A stretch of DNA of 64,000 nt from Sphingomonas turrisvirgatae (lineage in GTDB: Bacteria > Pseudomonadota > Alphaproteobacteria > Sphingomonadales > Sphingomonadaceae), in assembly GCF_001721295.1 (NCBI RefSeq), contig NZ_MDDS01000016.1, forward strand, positions 1 through 64,000. The letters are read 5' to 3'. Positions 44,417-52,910 of this stretch are shown piece by piece. Positions within the stretch are counted from its first letter, which is position 1. Every line of letters begins with the position of its first letter. The notes beneath the pieces were generated by a model. It searched no databases. It was not told the DNA's origin and worked only from the letters and a program-made list of their open reading frames with translations. Made by a program: the position numbers and the translations under genes.

Positions 44417-45178
44417 TCACTCGCGCCAACTGCGGTCGGTGCGATCCACCAGTCGCACCATGGCGGCGAAGTCCGCCGCGCCAGCGCCGCCCGGCACCTG
44501 AGCCATGTGCAGGTCGCGCTGATGCACCGCGACGACTTCATCGGCGACGAGCAGTGGCGTGCCCATGCTGGCGGTCGCCACCTGGATCTCGCAGGCACGC
44601 TGCAGCGACCAGTGCTTGATGAACGCCTCGGGCAACGTGCGTCCCATGACCAGGATGCCGTGGTTGCGCAGCAGCATGACGCGCTTGTCGCCCAGGTTCA
44701 TGAGCAGCCGTTCGCCCTCCTCGTCGCGCACCGTCACGCCCTCGAAATCGTGATAGGCGATCTGACCGGCGAAGTTGCAGGCGTAGAAGTTGGTGGGGCG
44801 CAGCCCGCCTTCCACGCTGCTGACCGCCATGCCCGCCGTCGTGTGCGTGTGCATGATGCAATGCGCATCGGGCAAATGGCGGTGGAACAGCGCGTGCTGG
44901 ACGAAGCCGGCGCGATTAACGGGGTAGGGGCTGTCGTCCAGCTTGTTGCCGTCGATGTCGATCTTGACGAGGTTCGACGCCTTCACCTCGCTGAAGTGCA
45001 GGCCGAAGGGGTTGATCAGGAACGCGCCATCCTCCCCCGGCACCTTCAGCGTGATGTGGTTGTAGATCATCTCGGACCAGCCGAGCATGTCGAATACGCG
45101 ATAGCAGGCGGCGAGCTGCTGACGCGCCTCCCACTCGGCTTCGCTGATCTGCGGTTTGTCGGCGGCGGCAGTCGCCAT
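44417..45178 (-). CDS. Class II aldolase/adducin-family protein
   Basis: A 253-residue zinc-dependent aldolase-fold protein: MLGWSEMIYNHITLKVPG, INPFGLHFSEV, HCIMHTHTTAGMAVSS with the zinc histidines, and LLRNHGILVMGRTLPEAF with the third histidine. It could be a sugar-phosphate aldolase, or one of the many family members acting in aromatic or organic acid breakdown. AAGGAGAGG precedes ATG 45178. It heads the three-gene unit with MaoC and the 2Fe-2S subunit. Confidence 0.85.
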   Translation of the reverse strand: MATAAADKPQISEAEWEARQQLAACYRVFDMLGWSEMIYNHITLKVPGEDGAFLINPFGLHFSEVKASNLVKIDIDGNKLDDSPYPVNRAGFVQHALFHRHLPDAHCIMHTHTTAGMAVSSVEGGLRPTNFYACNFAGQIAYHDFEGVTVRDEEGERLLMNLGDKRVMLLRNHGILVMGRTLPEAFIKHWSLQRACEIQVATASMGTPLLVADEVVAVHQRDLHMAQVPGGAGAADFAAMVRLVDRTDRSWRE

Positions 45179-45219
45179 ATGGCCTCTCCTTGTTTTTCCG
45201 CATGATGGCATGTACGGGG

Positions 45220-45343
45220 GGCGCAGTCATCTGGGGAGTAGCCAGCCGTCGATCGCGACGGGCCTTTGCGTCAACATACTTGGTCGAGAGACCATGGCGC
45301 GAAGGGAGCGGTGTACAGCCGCTCGGGCGAGACCAATGGCGCC
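45220..45343 (+). promoter_or_regulatory. yybP-ykoY manganese riboswitch
   Basis: The conserved elements appear in order: P1 GGCGC/GCGCC (45220-45224 with 45339-45343), CTGGGGAGTAGCC, TTTGCGTCAACATACT, the GGTCGAGAGACC hairpin, GGAGCGG/CCGCTC, then GGGCGAGACCA closing the aptamer. The GGGGAGUAGC start and the GAGACC/GCGAGACC features are signatures of the Mn2+-sensing yybP-ykoY class. A following hairpin CCGGGCG/CGCCCGG (45361-45367 with 45397-45403) ends just before the SD of the exporter gene and is the probable expression platform. Confidence 0.87.
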
Positions 45344-45417
45344 ATGCTTTCCGCTCCTGGCCGGGCGGGAGGGCGTGGTGTCGTTGAGTCGATCGTCGCC
45401 CGGCCCGGAGACTTTTC

Positions 45418-45987
45418 GTGGAAGCGTTCCTAACATCGACCGCCGTGGTCGCGCTGGCCGAGATCGGCGACAAGACGCAGTTGCTCGCCATCCTGCTCGC
45501 TACGCGTTTCAAGCGGCCGGGACCCATCGTACTCGGTATTCTGGTCGCGACGCTCGCCAATCACTTCCTGGCGGCGCTGGTGGGGCAGCAGGTTGCCTCA
45601 CTGCTGGAAGGCAAGTGGTTCCGTTATCTGATCGCGGCTTCGTTTGTCGCGATGGGGTTCTGGACGCTGATCCCTGACAAGATCGCCGATCTTGAGGACA
45701 AGCCGGCGCGGTTCGGCGCATTCCTATCGACCAGCATCGCCTTCTTCCTGGTCGAAATGGGCGACAAGACTCAGGTGGCAACCGTGGCGCTGGGTGCCCG
45801 GTTCGCAGAGGTCGGCTGGGTTACCGCAGGCACGACGCTGGGCATGATGCTTGCCAATGTGCCGGCGGTGCTGCTGGGCAACGAATTGATCAAGCGGGTG
45901 CCGCTGAGCAAGGTCCGCTTTGCAGCGGCGCTGTTGTTCCTTGCCATCGGCATCTGGCTGCTCGCGCAGACGATGATGGGGCGCTAG
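45418..45987 (+). CDS. UPF0016/GDT1 family manganese exporter
   Basis: A 189-residue protein with six membrane segments in two homologous halves, each with the signature E-x-G-D-K-T: VALAEIGDKTQLLAI and FFLVEMGDKTQVATV. Family members export Mn2+ (and in eukaryotes transport Mn/Ca in the Golgi). GTG start with GGAG seven bases upstream. The yybP-ykoY riboswitch directly upstream supports Mn2+ as substrate: high Mn2+ should turn the gene on. Confidence 0.93.
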   Translation: MEAFLTSTAVVALAEIGDKTQLLAILLATRFKRPGPIVLGILVATLANHFLAALVGQQVASLLEGKWFRYLIAASFVAMGFWTLIPDKIADLEDKPARFGAFLSTSIAFFLVEMGDKTQVATVALGARFAEVGWVTAGTTLGMMLANVPAVLLGNELIKRVPLSKVRFAAALLFLAIGIWLLAQTMMGR

Positions 45988-45996
45988 GCTGGCGGG

Positions 45997-46860
45997 ATGG
46001 GCGAGCAACGCTGTTACCTTGGCATCGAAACTGGCGGCACCAAGCTGCTGGCGCGGCTGGTGCATGGCGCGAGCGTGATTGCGGAGGATCGCTGGCCGAC
46101 GACGACACCGGACGCGGCGCTGACGGCGATCACCGATCTTGTCGGCGAGCACCGTGTGGATGGTATCGGCATCGCGGGGTTCGGACCGATTGTCGTCGAT
46201 CCTGCCGCCGCCAATTATGGAGAGGTGCTGGCGACGCCCAAGCCGGGCTGGGCCGGCGCGAACCTGCGCGCCGCGCTCAGCGAGCGCCTGAATGCGCCGG
46301 CGGCGGTCGATACGGACGTGAACCTGGCTGCGCTGGCCGAGCAGGATCGTGGTGCAGGGAAGGGCTTTGCGAGCGTCGCCTATGTCACCGTGGGGACCGG
46401 CGTGGGGGCTGGTCTCGCGCTTGCCGGGCGGACACTGTCCGGCGCGCTGCATCCTGAGATGGGGCATGTGCCCGTGCTGCGCCTGCCCGGCGATACCTCG
46501 CCGAGCGGATGCCCGTTCCACGCCAATTGTGTCGAGGGGCTGGCGGCGGGGCCGGGGGTTCAGGCCCGTTTGCAGGGGCGCAGGCTTGAGGACTCTCCGG
46601 CCGATTTCGCCGCGATGGCCGATTATATCGGTCAGCTGTTCGCCACGATCGTGCTCGCCTGGTCGCCGCACCGCATCGTCGCCGGCGGCGGGGTGTTGAG
46701 CGTGCCGGGCCTGCGCGATGCGGCGGCGGCGCGGATGGGTGTAGCGCTGGGCGGCTATGGCGTGGGCGATGCCGCCGGTCAGCCGGGCTTCGTGGCGGCA
46801 CCGATGTTCGAGAACGCCGGCCTGGACGGCGCGCTGATCCTGGCACGTCGCGCGACCTGA
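45997..46860 (+). CDS. ROK-family sugar kinase (fructokinase-like)
   Basis: A 287-residue ROK kinase. N-terminal phosphate loop YLGIETGGTKLLARL, DVNLAALAEQDRG, VTVGTGVGAGL, and the ROK zinc motif HPEMGHVPVL followed by GCPFHANCVEGLAAGPG. The EMGHxPV and GCPFHxxCxEGL pattern matches the fructokinase/manno(fructo)kinase branch, so phosphorylation of fructose or mannose is likely. It follows the Mn exporter by nine bases, so expression may be coupled to the riboswitch. Confidence 0.87.
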   Translation: MGEQRCYLGIETGGTKLLARLVHGASVIAEDRWPTTTPDAALTAITDLVGEHRVDGIGIAGFGPIVVDPAAANYGEVLATPKPGWAGANLRAALSERLNAPAAVDTDVNLAALAEQDRGAGKGFASVAYVTVGTGVGAGLALAGRTLSGALHPEMGHVPVLRLPGDTSPSGCPFHANCVEGLAAGPGVQARLQGRRLEDSPADFAAMADYIGQLFATIVLAWSPHRIVAGGGVLSVPGLRDAAAARMGVALGGYGVGDAAGQPGFVAAPMFENAGLDGALILARRAT

Positions 46861-46866
46861 TAACCG

Positions 46867-46937
46867 CATCCCGACGAAAGCCGGGGTCTTGTGCGGCTCC
46901 GTCCGCTTTCGCCCGAAATCCCGGCTTTCGCCGGGAT
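46867..46937. repeat. REP-like inverted repeat pair
   Basis: CATCCCGACGAAAGCCGGGGT (46867-46887) and ATCCCGGCTTTCGCCGGGAT (46918-46937) are near reverse complements, and each forms a hairpin with a GAAA or TTTC loop (CCCGGC-TTTC-GCCGGG on the right). A third partial GCTTTCGCCCG lies between them. It separates the convergent ROK and DAHP synthase genes and may terminate both. Confidence 0.8.
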
Positions 46938-46950
46938 GACGGACTTGGCC

Positions 46951-48534
46951 TCAAGCCGCCTTGCGCCGCTCCGCCATCTCCTCGTTCAGCATCTCCGCCA
47001 GCAGGAAGGCCAGTTCCAGGCTCTGGCCCGCGTTCAACCGGGGATCGCAATGGGTGTGATAACGATCGGCCAGGTCATGCTCGCTCACCGAGATCATGCC
47101 ACCGGTGCATTCGGTGACGTTCTGCCCGGTCATTTCGGCATGGATGCCGCCGGCATGGGTGCCCTCGGCACGGTGAACGGCGAAGAAGCCGCGCACTTCC
47201 GACAAGATGCGGTCGAACGGCCGCGTCTTGTAGCCGTTCGCCGCCTTGACGACGTTCCCGTGCATCGGGTCGCAACTCCACACCACCGGATGTCCTTCGC
47301 GCTTCGCGGCGCGGACGAGCTTGGGCAGGCCGTCCTCGATCTTGTCATGGCCATAGCGGGTGATCAGCGTGATGCGGCCGGGCGTGCGCGTGGGGTTCAG
47401 CGTGTCGAGCAGGCGCAGCATCGCGTCGGGCTCGAGGCTGGGGCCGCACTTCATGCCGATCGGGTTGCCGATGCCGCGCAGGAACTCGACGTGGGCCGAT
47501 CCCTCGAACCGCGTGCGGTCGCCGATCCACAACATGTGTGCGCTCGTGTCGTACCAGTCGCCAGTCAGCGAATCCTGCCGGGTCAAAGCCTGCTCATAGG
47601 GCAGCAGCAGCGCTTCATGGCTGGTGTAGAAGTCGGTCGCCTTGAGTTGCGGCACGCTGTCCGCGTCGATGCCGCACGCCTGCATGAAGTCGAGCGCTTC
47701 GCCGATCCGGTCGGCCACGCCGGCGAACTTGTCCGCCCACGGACTCTTGCCCATGAAGTCGAGCGTCCATTTGTGGACCTGATGCAGGTTCGCATAACCG
47801 CCGCTGGCAAAGGCGCGCAGCAGGTTCAGCGTTGCGGCCGACTGGCTATAGGCGCGCAGCATCCGCTGTGGATCGGGGATGCGCGATTCTGCGGTGAACG
47901 CAATGTCATTGATGATGTCGCCGCGATAGCTGGGCAGCTCGACGCCATCGATCGTCTCGGTTCCCGCCGAACGCGGCTTTGCGAACTGACCGGCCATGCG
48001 CCCGACCTTCACCGTCGGCAGTTTCGACGCGAAGGTCAGGACGACCGCCATCTGCAGGATGACGCGAAAGGTATCGCGGATGTTGTTGGCGCTGTGTTCG
48101 GCGAAGGATTCGGCGCAGTCGCCGCCCTGCAGCAGGAACGCCTCGCCCCGGGCGACCTTGGCGAGTTCCTGCGTCAGCGCACGCGCTTCGCCGGCAAATA
48201 CCAGCGGGGGGAAGCTGGCAAGCGTATCGGTCGCAGCGGTCAATGCACTCGCATCGGGGTAATCGGGCATCTGGACGGCGGTGGCGTTCATCCAGCTTGC
48301 AGGTGACCAGTCCATGCCTTGCTCCAGATTGCGGACATGGACATACCAGTCCTGATGATGCGCGATGCCGTTGGCGGCGATCTGGTTGAGGACGGCGGGA
48401 TTGGCGCGCTTGCCATCCTCCTCCCACCCCTGAACGGTGGAACCTGGCGTGTCGAACCAGGCGCCGAACGCCGCGCGGGAAAGCGCACGTTCTTCGCGAA
48501 AGCGGCGGATTTTGGAGCCAGCAAGCGTCGTCAT
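46951..48534 (-). CDS. Class II DAHP synthase with N-terminal helix-turn-helix
   Basis: A 527-residue open frame. From residue 74 (MDWSPASW) it is a class II 3-deoxy-7-phosphoheptulonate synthase joining PEP and erythrose 4-phosphate, the first shikimate-pathway step: [37 protein letters not shown] and [17 protein letters not shown]. Residues 7-57 before it are an XRE-like HTH ([20 protein letters not shown], then [15 protein letters not shown]). The frame is continuous through the junction. An internal ATG (48315) has GGAG six bases upstream, so a normal-length enzyme could also be made; ATG 48534 has no SD. Two palindromes sit 12 and 42 bases upstream. Confidence 0.88.
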   Translation of the reverse strand: MTTLAGSKIRRFREERALSRAAFGAWFDTPGSTVQGWEEDGKRANPAVLNQIAANGIAHHQDWYVHVRNLEQGMDWSPASWMNATAVQMPDYPDASALTAATDTLASFPPLVFAGEARALTQELAKVARGEAFLLQGGDCAESFAEHSANNIRDTFRVILQMAVVLTFASKLPTVKVGRMAGQFAKPRSAGTETIDGVELPSYRGDIINDIAFTAESRIPDPQRMLRAYSQSAATLNLLRAFASGGYANLHQVHKWTLDFMGKSPWADKFAGVADRIGEALDFMQACGIDADSVPQLKATDFYTSHEALLLPYEQALTRQDSLTGDWYDTSAHMLWIGDRTRFEGSAHVEFLRGIGNPIGMKCGPSLEPDAMLRLLDTLNPTRTPGRITLITRYGHDKIEDGLPKLVRAAKREGHPVVWSCDPMHGNVVKAANGYKTRPFDRILSEVRGFFAVHRAEGTHAGGIHAEMTGQNVTECTGGMISVSEHDLADRYHTHCDPRLNAGQSLELAFLLAEMLNEEMAERRKAA

Positions 48535-48545
48535 GGCGGCGGCAG

Positions 48546-48562
48546 TTACCCGTGCTGGGTAA
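48546..48562. promoter_or_regulatory. Palindromic operator candidate A
   Basis: TTACCC (48546-48551) and GGGTAA (48557-48562) are perfect arms around five bases. It is centred at 48554, twenty bases upstream of the HTH-DAHP synthase ATG, and its centre is 32 bp from that of palindrome B, about three helical turns. The shared arm sequence suggests one regulator binds both. Confidence 0.55.
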
Positions 48563-48575
48563 AGTACGCAAGCCT

Positions 48576-48596
48576 ATTTATCCCGGCGGGGTAAAT
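48576..48596. promoter_or_regulatory. Palindromic operator candidate B
   Basis: ATTTATCCCGG/CGGGGTAAAT is a 21-bp palindrome that is symmetric except at its centre and one base pair (positions 6/16). It carries the same TTA-CCC/GGG-TAA core as palindrome A. On the minus strand it includes GATAAAT, a possible -10 element for the DAHP synthase gene. It also lies 87 bases before the divergent secreted-protein gene. Confidence 0.6.
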
Positions 48597-48682
48597 GCGC
48601 CGTGTAATTGGCGATCGCTTTCGCCGGCTGTTCATCGTTCCTACATTTGATCGGTTCGATGCCGACGGGTGAAGGAGTTGCC

Positions 48683-49084
48683 ATGTTCCGCCTAGCCATG
48701 CTTGCCATCTTGACGACCAGCGCGCCGGTGCTGGCGCAGGAGGCGGGCGCGCCATCGGGTACGCCGCAGCGGGTGCGCAGCGTGTTGCTGTATGGCGACG
48801 AGCAATGCCCCAAGCCGCAGAACGCCGACGAGATCGTAGTCTGCGCCAATGGCGGCGACTCGCCCTATCGGATTCCCAAAAATTTGCGCGAGCGGCCAGT
48901 TACGCCGGCGAGCACCAGTTGGGTGCGTCGGGCCGAACTGGTCGACGAGGTCAACCGCGTCGGCGTGCCGGGCAGTTGCACCCCGGTGGGCGCCTTCGGA
49001 CAGAGCGGATGCACCGTGCAGATGATCCAGCGCTGGGCTGCCGAAAAGAAGGCGCAGAAGGACAAGGACGCGCTCGTTCCCTGA
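48683..49084 (+). CDS. Hypothetical exported protein (133 aa)
   Basis: A signal peptide (MFRLAMLAILTTSAPVLAQ) is followed by a polar protein with four cysteines (EQCPKPQ, VVCANGG, GSCTPVG, SGCTVQM), probably two disulfides, and a Lys-rich tail. Segments such as NADEIVVCANGGDSPYRIP recur in sphingomonad exported proteins of unknown function. AAGGAG lies five bases before ATG 48683; the frame upstream is open to 48608 but lacks an SD. Divergent from the DAHP synthase. Confidence 0.72.
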   Translation: MFRLAMLAILTTSAPVLAQEAGAPSGTPQRVRSVLLYGDEQCPKPQNADEIVVCANGGDSPYRIPKNLRERPVTPASTSWVRRAELVDEVNRVGVPGSCTPVGAFGQSGCTVQMIQRWAAEKKAQKDKDALVP

Positions 49085-49103
49085 GCGACTGGCGTCTTGA
49101 CTG

Positions 49104-49319
49104 CTAGTCGAGGCCGGCGTCGATGGAATCGATGATGCGGCCGCCGGCCATGAACACCGCGGCCGAGCAGGCGGCAAAGAGCAGCCAGCCGCCGATGCCT
49201 GGATATTGCTCGAGATAGCGCACACCGCGCTCCACGGCGCCCACGCCGAGCGCGTAGATCACCATGAATGCCTCGAACTTGGTCTTGATCGTGAAGAGTC
49301 GCTTCAGACGGTCGAGCAT
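49104..49319 (-). CDS. Small membrane protein (71 aa)
   Basis: Begins MLDRLKRLFTIKTKFEAFMV, then a hydrophobic helix, a short loop VRYLEQYPGIGG and a second helix WLLFAACSAAVFMAGG, ending DAGLD. Two membrane segments are likely. No family is recognised and no SD stands before ATG 49319; the frame is open to 49394 but that adds a non-family, Arg-rich stretch. It is convergent with the secreted-protein gene (19-base gap). Confidence 0.6.
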   Translation of the reverse strand: MLDRLKRLFTIKTKFEAFMVIYALGVGAVERGVRYLEQYPGIGGWLLFAACSAAVFMAGGRIIDSIDAGLD

Positions 49320-49383
49320 GAAAATGTTAACGCAAGACCCGGGCCAGCGCCGGAAATCCGCCAGTTTTCGTCGAGGATCATGG

Positions 49384-50640
49384 TTACCTGTCAATTAACT
49401 CGACAAGTTCGAGCGCCTCCAGCAGCGCCGCGCGCGCCAGGCCGATCCGCCCCAGCAGCGCCGCGTCAGCGATGTCCGTCTGTGCAATTCGCTCTGGCCA
49501 ATATTCGGTTACGATCGACGCGATGCGATCCAGCCGAGTTGCATCGACCAGAAAGCGCGGATCGATTGTCGCGGGGTCGGCAACCACGCGCAGGCGCAAG
49601 CATGCAGGCCCCCCGCCATTGGCCATCGATTCCCGCACATCGACCAGTTCCAGCTTTCGGATCGGGCCGTTGCCGGCGACATGCGATTCCAGCCAGCGCC
49701 ATACCGCCGGCGTCTCGCGCGCTTCGGTCGGAAGGATCAGCGCGCTTTCGCCAGTGGGCAGCGTGACCAGCTGGGCGTTGAACAAGTAGGAGCGGATCGC
49801 GTCGGCAAGGCTGACTTGCGCAGCCGGCACTTCGACGATCTCGACCTGCGGCATCGCCTGCCGCAACTCGGCATAGAAGCGGTCCTTGTCGGCGAAGGCC
49901 TGTTCGTGCGCGAACAGGATACAGCCGTTTGCGACCGCAACGACATCGTTGTGAAAGGCGCCGGCCGCGATCGCCCCTTCGGACTGTTGGACGAACAAGG
50001 TGCGCGCGGGATCAAGCCCATGGCGGCGCGCGACCGTTTCGCTTGCCTGACGATGCTGGCGAGCGGGGAAGGGGCCGCCGCTCACGCCATAGACGAATAT
50101 CTCGACGCCTGGCGCACCGTGATCGGGCGCGAGCCGCATGTGATTGGCCGCGCCCTCGTCGCCGAATGGTGCCGGCACGGGGCCGTGCACCCGGAAGGCA
50201 TCATGGGCGAAGGCCAGCTTAAGCTGGGCCAGCGTGTGCGGCCATTCATGGCTGCGATGCGGCATGGTGACGAGGTTGGCGACGGTGAGGTGGCAGCGCC
50301 CATCCACTGTGTCGGGCGCAGGGGAGACGGTGGCGGCGTTGGCGGCCCACATCGCTGACGCGGAAAGCGCCTGCGCCTGAAGATGCGGCGGTGCGTCGGC
50401 ATAACTGGTCGCCAGGCTGTCGAGCCAACGATGGTCGGGTCGCGGGTGCGGCAACAGGATGCCCTGCGTAAGTCCGAGTGCGAGGTTCGCCCGCATCTTG
50501 GCAATACCCTGCAGCGCGGCGGCACGCGGCGCGGAAACTGCCCCGCTGTTGCGCGTTGCCGCCAGATTGCCGGGGCTGAGCCCCGCATAATTATGGCTTG
50601 GTCCGATCAGCCCGTCGAAATTGATCTCAACGCGGGGCAT
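49384..50640 (-). CDS. astB: N-succinylarginine dihydrolase
   Basis: A 418-residue enzyme of the arginine succinyltransferase pathway; it hydrolyses N-succinylarginine to N-succinylornithine, CO2 and ammonia. The start EINFDGLIGPSHNYAGLS is diagnostic, followed by NLVTMPHRSH, FGDEGAANHMRL and the C-terminal MANGGGPACLRLRV with the catalytic cysteine. Pentein fold. ATG 50640 overlaps the astA stop by 14 bases. Together with astA and an M20 hydrolase it forms one operon. Confidence 0.95.
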   Translation of the reverse strand: MPRVEINFDGLIGPSHNYAGLSPGNLAATRNSGAVSAPRAAALQGIAKMRANLALGLTQGILLPHPRPDHRWLDSLATSYADAPPHLQAQALSASAMWAANAATVSPAPDTVDGRCHLTVANLVTMPHRSHEWPHTLAQLKLAFAHDAFRVHGPVPAPFGDEGAANHMRLAPDHGAPGVEIFVYGVSGGPFPARQHRQASETVARRHGLDPARTLFVQQSEGAIAAGAFHNDVVAVANGCILFAHEQAFADKDRFYAELRQAMPQVEIVEVPAAQVSLADAIRSYLFNAQLVTLPTGESALILPTEARETPAVWRWLESHVAGNGPIRKLELVDVRESMANGGGPACLRLRVVADPATIDPRFLVDATRLDRIASIVTEYWPERIAQTDIADAALLGRIGLARAALLEALELVELIDR

Positions 50641-51637
50641 GACGGATCTCAGCCCCCGGTTCGATGTCGAGCGCCGCGGCTGACCTGCGGTCGATCGACA
50701 CGCCCTCGTCGCCCGATCCCAGCCGCGCATGGCAGGCGCGGAAGTCGGCAAGGCGGCCGCAGGCGACGATGACGGGCTCGCCGCCGTCCGCGATGGTTGT
50801 CACCCGGTCGGTACGCGATCCGCGAACGGTCAGTACTTGATCGGTGCGCGCGGTCATCGTCGGGCCGCCATCGAAAATGTCGATGTAATTCTCGAACGCG
50901 AACCCCTCATGCTCGAGCATGCGCATCGCCGCACGGCCAGAGGGGTGGGGCAGACCGACGACTGCGCGTGCCGTTTCGCTCAACATCGCGGTGTAGATCG
51001 GATGCTTGGGCATCAGGTCGGCGATGAACTGGTTGCCGTGGATTGCGTTGAATTCGTCCGCCTGCTGGAAGTTCATGCCGAAGAAGCGTCCGGCCACCCC
51101 GTCCCAGAAGGGCGAACCGCCCGCTTCGTCGATTACCCCGCGCAGTTCGGCGAGGATACGGTCGGCAAAGCGAGCGCGGTGCATGGCGATGAAAAGGTAA
51201 CGACTGCGCGCGAGCAGGAGGCCGAGGCCGCCGGCGCGCTCGCCCGGATGGAGGAACAGGCCGCCGACTTCGGTCGCGCCTTCCAGATCGTTGACGAGGC
51301 TCAGGATCTCGGCGCGAAAGGTGCGGCCCAGCGCCTCGCTGTGCTTGGTAACGGTCCCGATGCGATAGCTGTAGAACGGCCAGCGTTGCCCGACCTGGGT
51401 GAAAATCTGGCAGGTGCCGCGAACTTCTCCCGTCTCTGTATTCTCGAGCACCAGCACGAACAGCTCGTCGGTGAGGCTGTCATCGGTCCGAGCAAAGGCT
51501 TGCGCGCTGCGTTCGATCTTCGCTTTCAGCGCTGGCTTCTCCGGTGGCAGGTTGGTGAAGCCGCCGCCGGTCAGCTTGGCCATCTCGTACAGCGGCTGAA
51601 GATCCTCTTCGCGGGCGGGACGGATGATAAAGGTCAT
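50627..51637 (-). CDS. astA: Arginine N-succinyltransferase
   Basis: A 336-residue enzyme that transfers succinyl from succinyl-CoA to arginine, the entry step of the AST pathway. FIIRPAREEDLQPLYEMAK, GGGFTNLPP, GLFLHPGERAGGLGLLLARSR and DGVAGRFFGMNFQQADEF are family segments; the fold is GNAT-like. ATG 51637 overlaps the stop of the M20 hydrolase gene by four bases. The frame is open to 51826, opposite in sense to no family motif, and is not used. Confidence 0.94.
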   Translation of the reverse strand: MTFIIRPAREEDLQPLYEMAKLTGGGFTNLPPEKPALKAKIERSAQAFARTDDSLTDELFVLVLENTETGEVRGTCQIFTQVGQRWPFYSYRIGTVTKHSEALGRTFRAEILSLVNDLEGATEVGGLFLHPGERAGGLGLLLARSRYLFIAMHRARFADRILAELRGVIDEAGGSPFWDGVAGRFFGMNFQQADEFNAIHGNQFIADLMPKHPIYTAMLSETARAVVGLPHPSGRAAMRMLEHEGFAFENYIDIFDGGPTMTARTDQVLTVRGSRTDRVTTIADGGEPVIVACGRLADFRACHARLGSGDEGVSIDRRSAAALDIEPGAEIRHAPR

Positions 51638-52839
51638 AGGGTGCCCCGTTCGGCGATGCGAAGGATGGTGAGGGCCGACAGCGCCGCGCGTTCGGCGAGG
51701 CTCTCGGGAATCAGAAATTCGTCGGCGCTGTGGATCGCGCCGCCGCGAACGCCCATCGTGTCGACCACCGGGACGCCGCAGGCCGCGATATTGTTGCCGT
51801 CGCACACGCCGCCAGTCGTGCGCCATGCGATTGCCAGGTCGAGGTCGGCACCGGCTTGCTTGACTAGGCCGAACAGCCGTTCGGCCGCCGGGTCGAGCGG
51901 CTTTGGTGGGCGGTTGAAGCTGCCATGGACGTGGATGCGGACGTCATGTTCGGCCTGAACTTGCGCGACCGCAGCGTCGAGCGCGGCCAGTGCGCGGATA
52001 ATCGCATCGGGCGAGGCGGGGCGGAAATTGACGCGCAGCACGGCGCGGTCGGGCACGACATTGTTCGGTCCGCCGCCGTCGATCCGCGCGGGGTTGACCG
52101 CCAGCCCGTCGCTCTTTGCCGCCGCCAATCGCACCGCGAGATCGGCTGCAGCGACAATTGCGTTCCGGCCGTCCTGCGGATTGCGCCCGGCATGGGCGCT
52201 GCGGCCATGCACGGTGATCGAGAAATTTCCCGTGCCGCCTCGTGCGCCAGCCAGCGTACCGTCGGGCAGTGCCGGTTCGTAGGTCAGCGCCGCGACCTTG
52301 CCGCATGCAGCCTGCGCGATCAGCGAGGCTGAGGACAGCGAGCCGGTTTCCTCGTCGCTGTTCAAGATCACGTCGTAGCCGAACGTCGCCGCCGCGGGGC
52401 TCGCCTCGACCGCCTGCAAGGCGGCGAGCATGACCGCGATCCCCCCCTTCATGTCGGCGGCGCCGGGCGCGTTCAGCGTGCCATCGGGCAGCCATGTCGC
52501 GGCCTGAAACGGGTGATCGGCTGCAAAGACGGTGTCCATGTGGCCGGTGAACAGCATTCGTACCGGCGCATCCGGCCGGACGCACAAGTGGAGATGTTGA
52601 CCGTGCGCAATCGGCTGAACCTGTCCCTGTCCGTCGACTGCATCCACCGGTGCAGCATCGACCAGCGCGAGGTCGCCGGGCAGGGTTGAAAAGGCGTCGG
52701 CGAGCAGGCCCGCCATCGTCGCCAGTCCGCCCAGGTTGCGCGTGCCGCTGTTGATCGCGACCCAACGTTCGACCTGATCCAGCATCGGTGCCGCACGGAC
52801 ATGTTCGACGGCAGCGAGTTCGGTTGCGCTAAGCCCCAT
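51634..52839 (-). CDS. M20-family metallohydrolase
   Basis: A 401-residue di-zinc hydrolase of the carboxypeptidase G2/DapE type. Metal and catalytic residues: LFTGHMDTVF (His, Asp), APGAADMKGG (bridging Asp), NSDEETGS (Glu pair), HGRSAHAGRNP (dimer-domain His) and GGAIHSADEF (final His). It is the first gene of the ast operon, overlapping astA by four bases. Family members remove acyl or amino-acid groups; since no succinylglutamate desuccinylase (astE) is present here, it could play that role (inference). Confidence 0.87.
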   Translation of the reverse strand: MGLSATELAAVEHVRAAPMLDQVERWVAINSGTRNLGGLATMAGLLADAFSTLPGDLALVDAAPVDAVDGQGQVQPIAHGQHLHLCVRPDAPVRMLFTGHMDTVFAADHPFQAATWLPDGTLNAPGAADMKGGIAVMLAALQAVEASPAAATFGYDVILNSDEETGSLSSASLIAQAACGKVAALTYEPALPDGTLAGARGGTGNFSITVHGRSAHAGRNPQDGRNAIVAAADLAVRLAAAKSDGLAVNPARIDGGGPNNVVPDRAVLRVNFRPASPDAIIRALAALDAAVAQVQAEHDVRIHVHGSFNRPPKPLDPAAERLFGLVKQAGADLDLAIAWRTTGGVCDGNNIAACGVPVVDTMGVRGGAIHSADEFLIPESLAERAALSALTILRIAERGTL

Positions 52840-52910
52840 ACAGCAAGGTGTATCGGGCGAAACGGCGCTGGTGAACCCCCTCGACCGATAAAAGTAACAG
52901 ATGATACGGA

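Noticed and set aside
46891..48306. 471-codon plus-strand frame opposite the DAHP synthase
   Set aside because: Shadow of a well-supported enzyme gene; starts inside a REP-like repeat.
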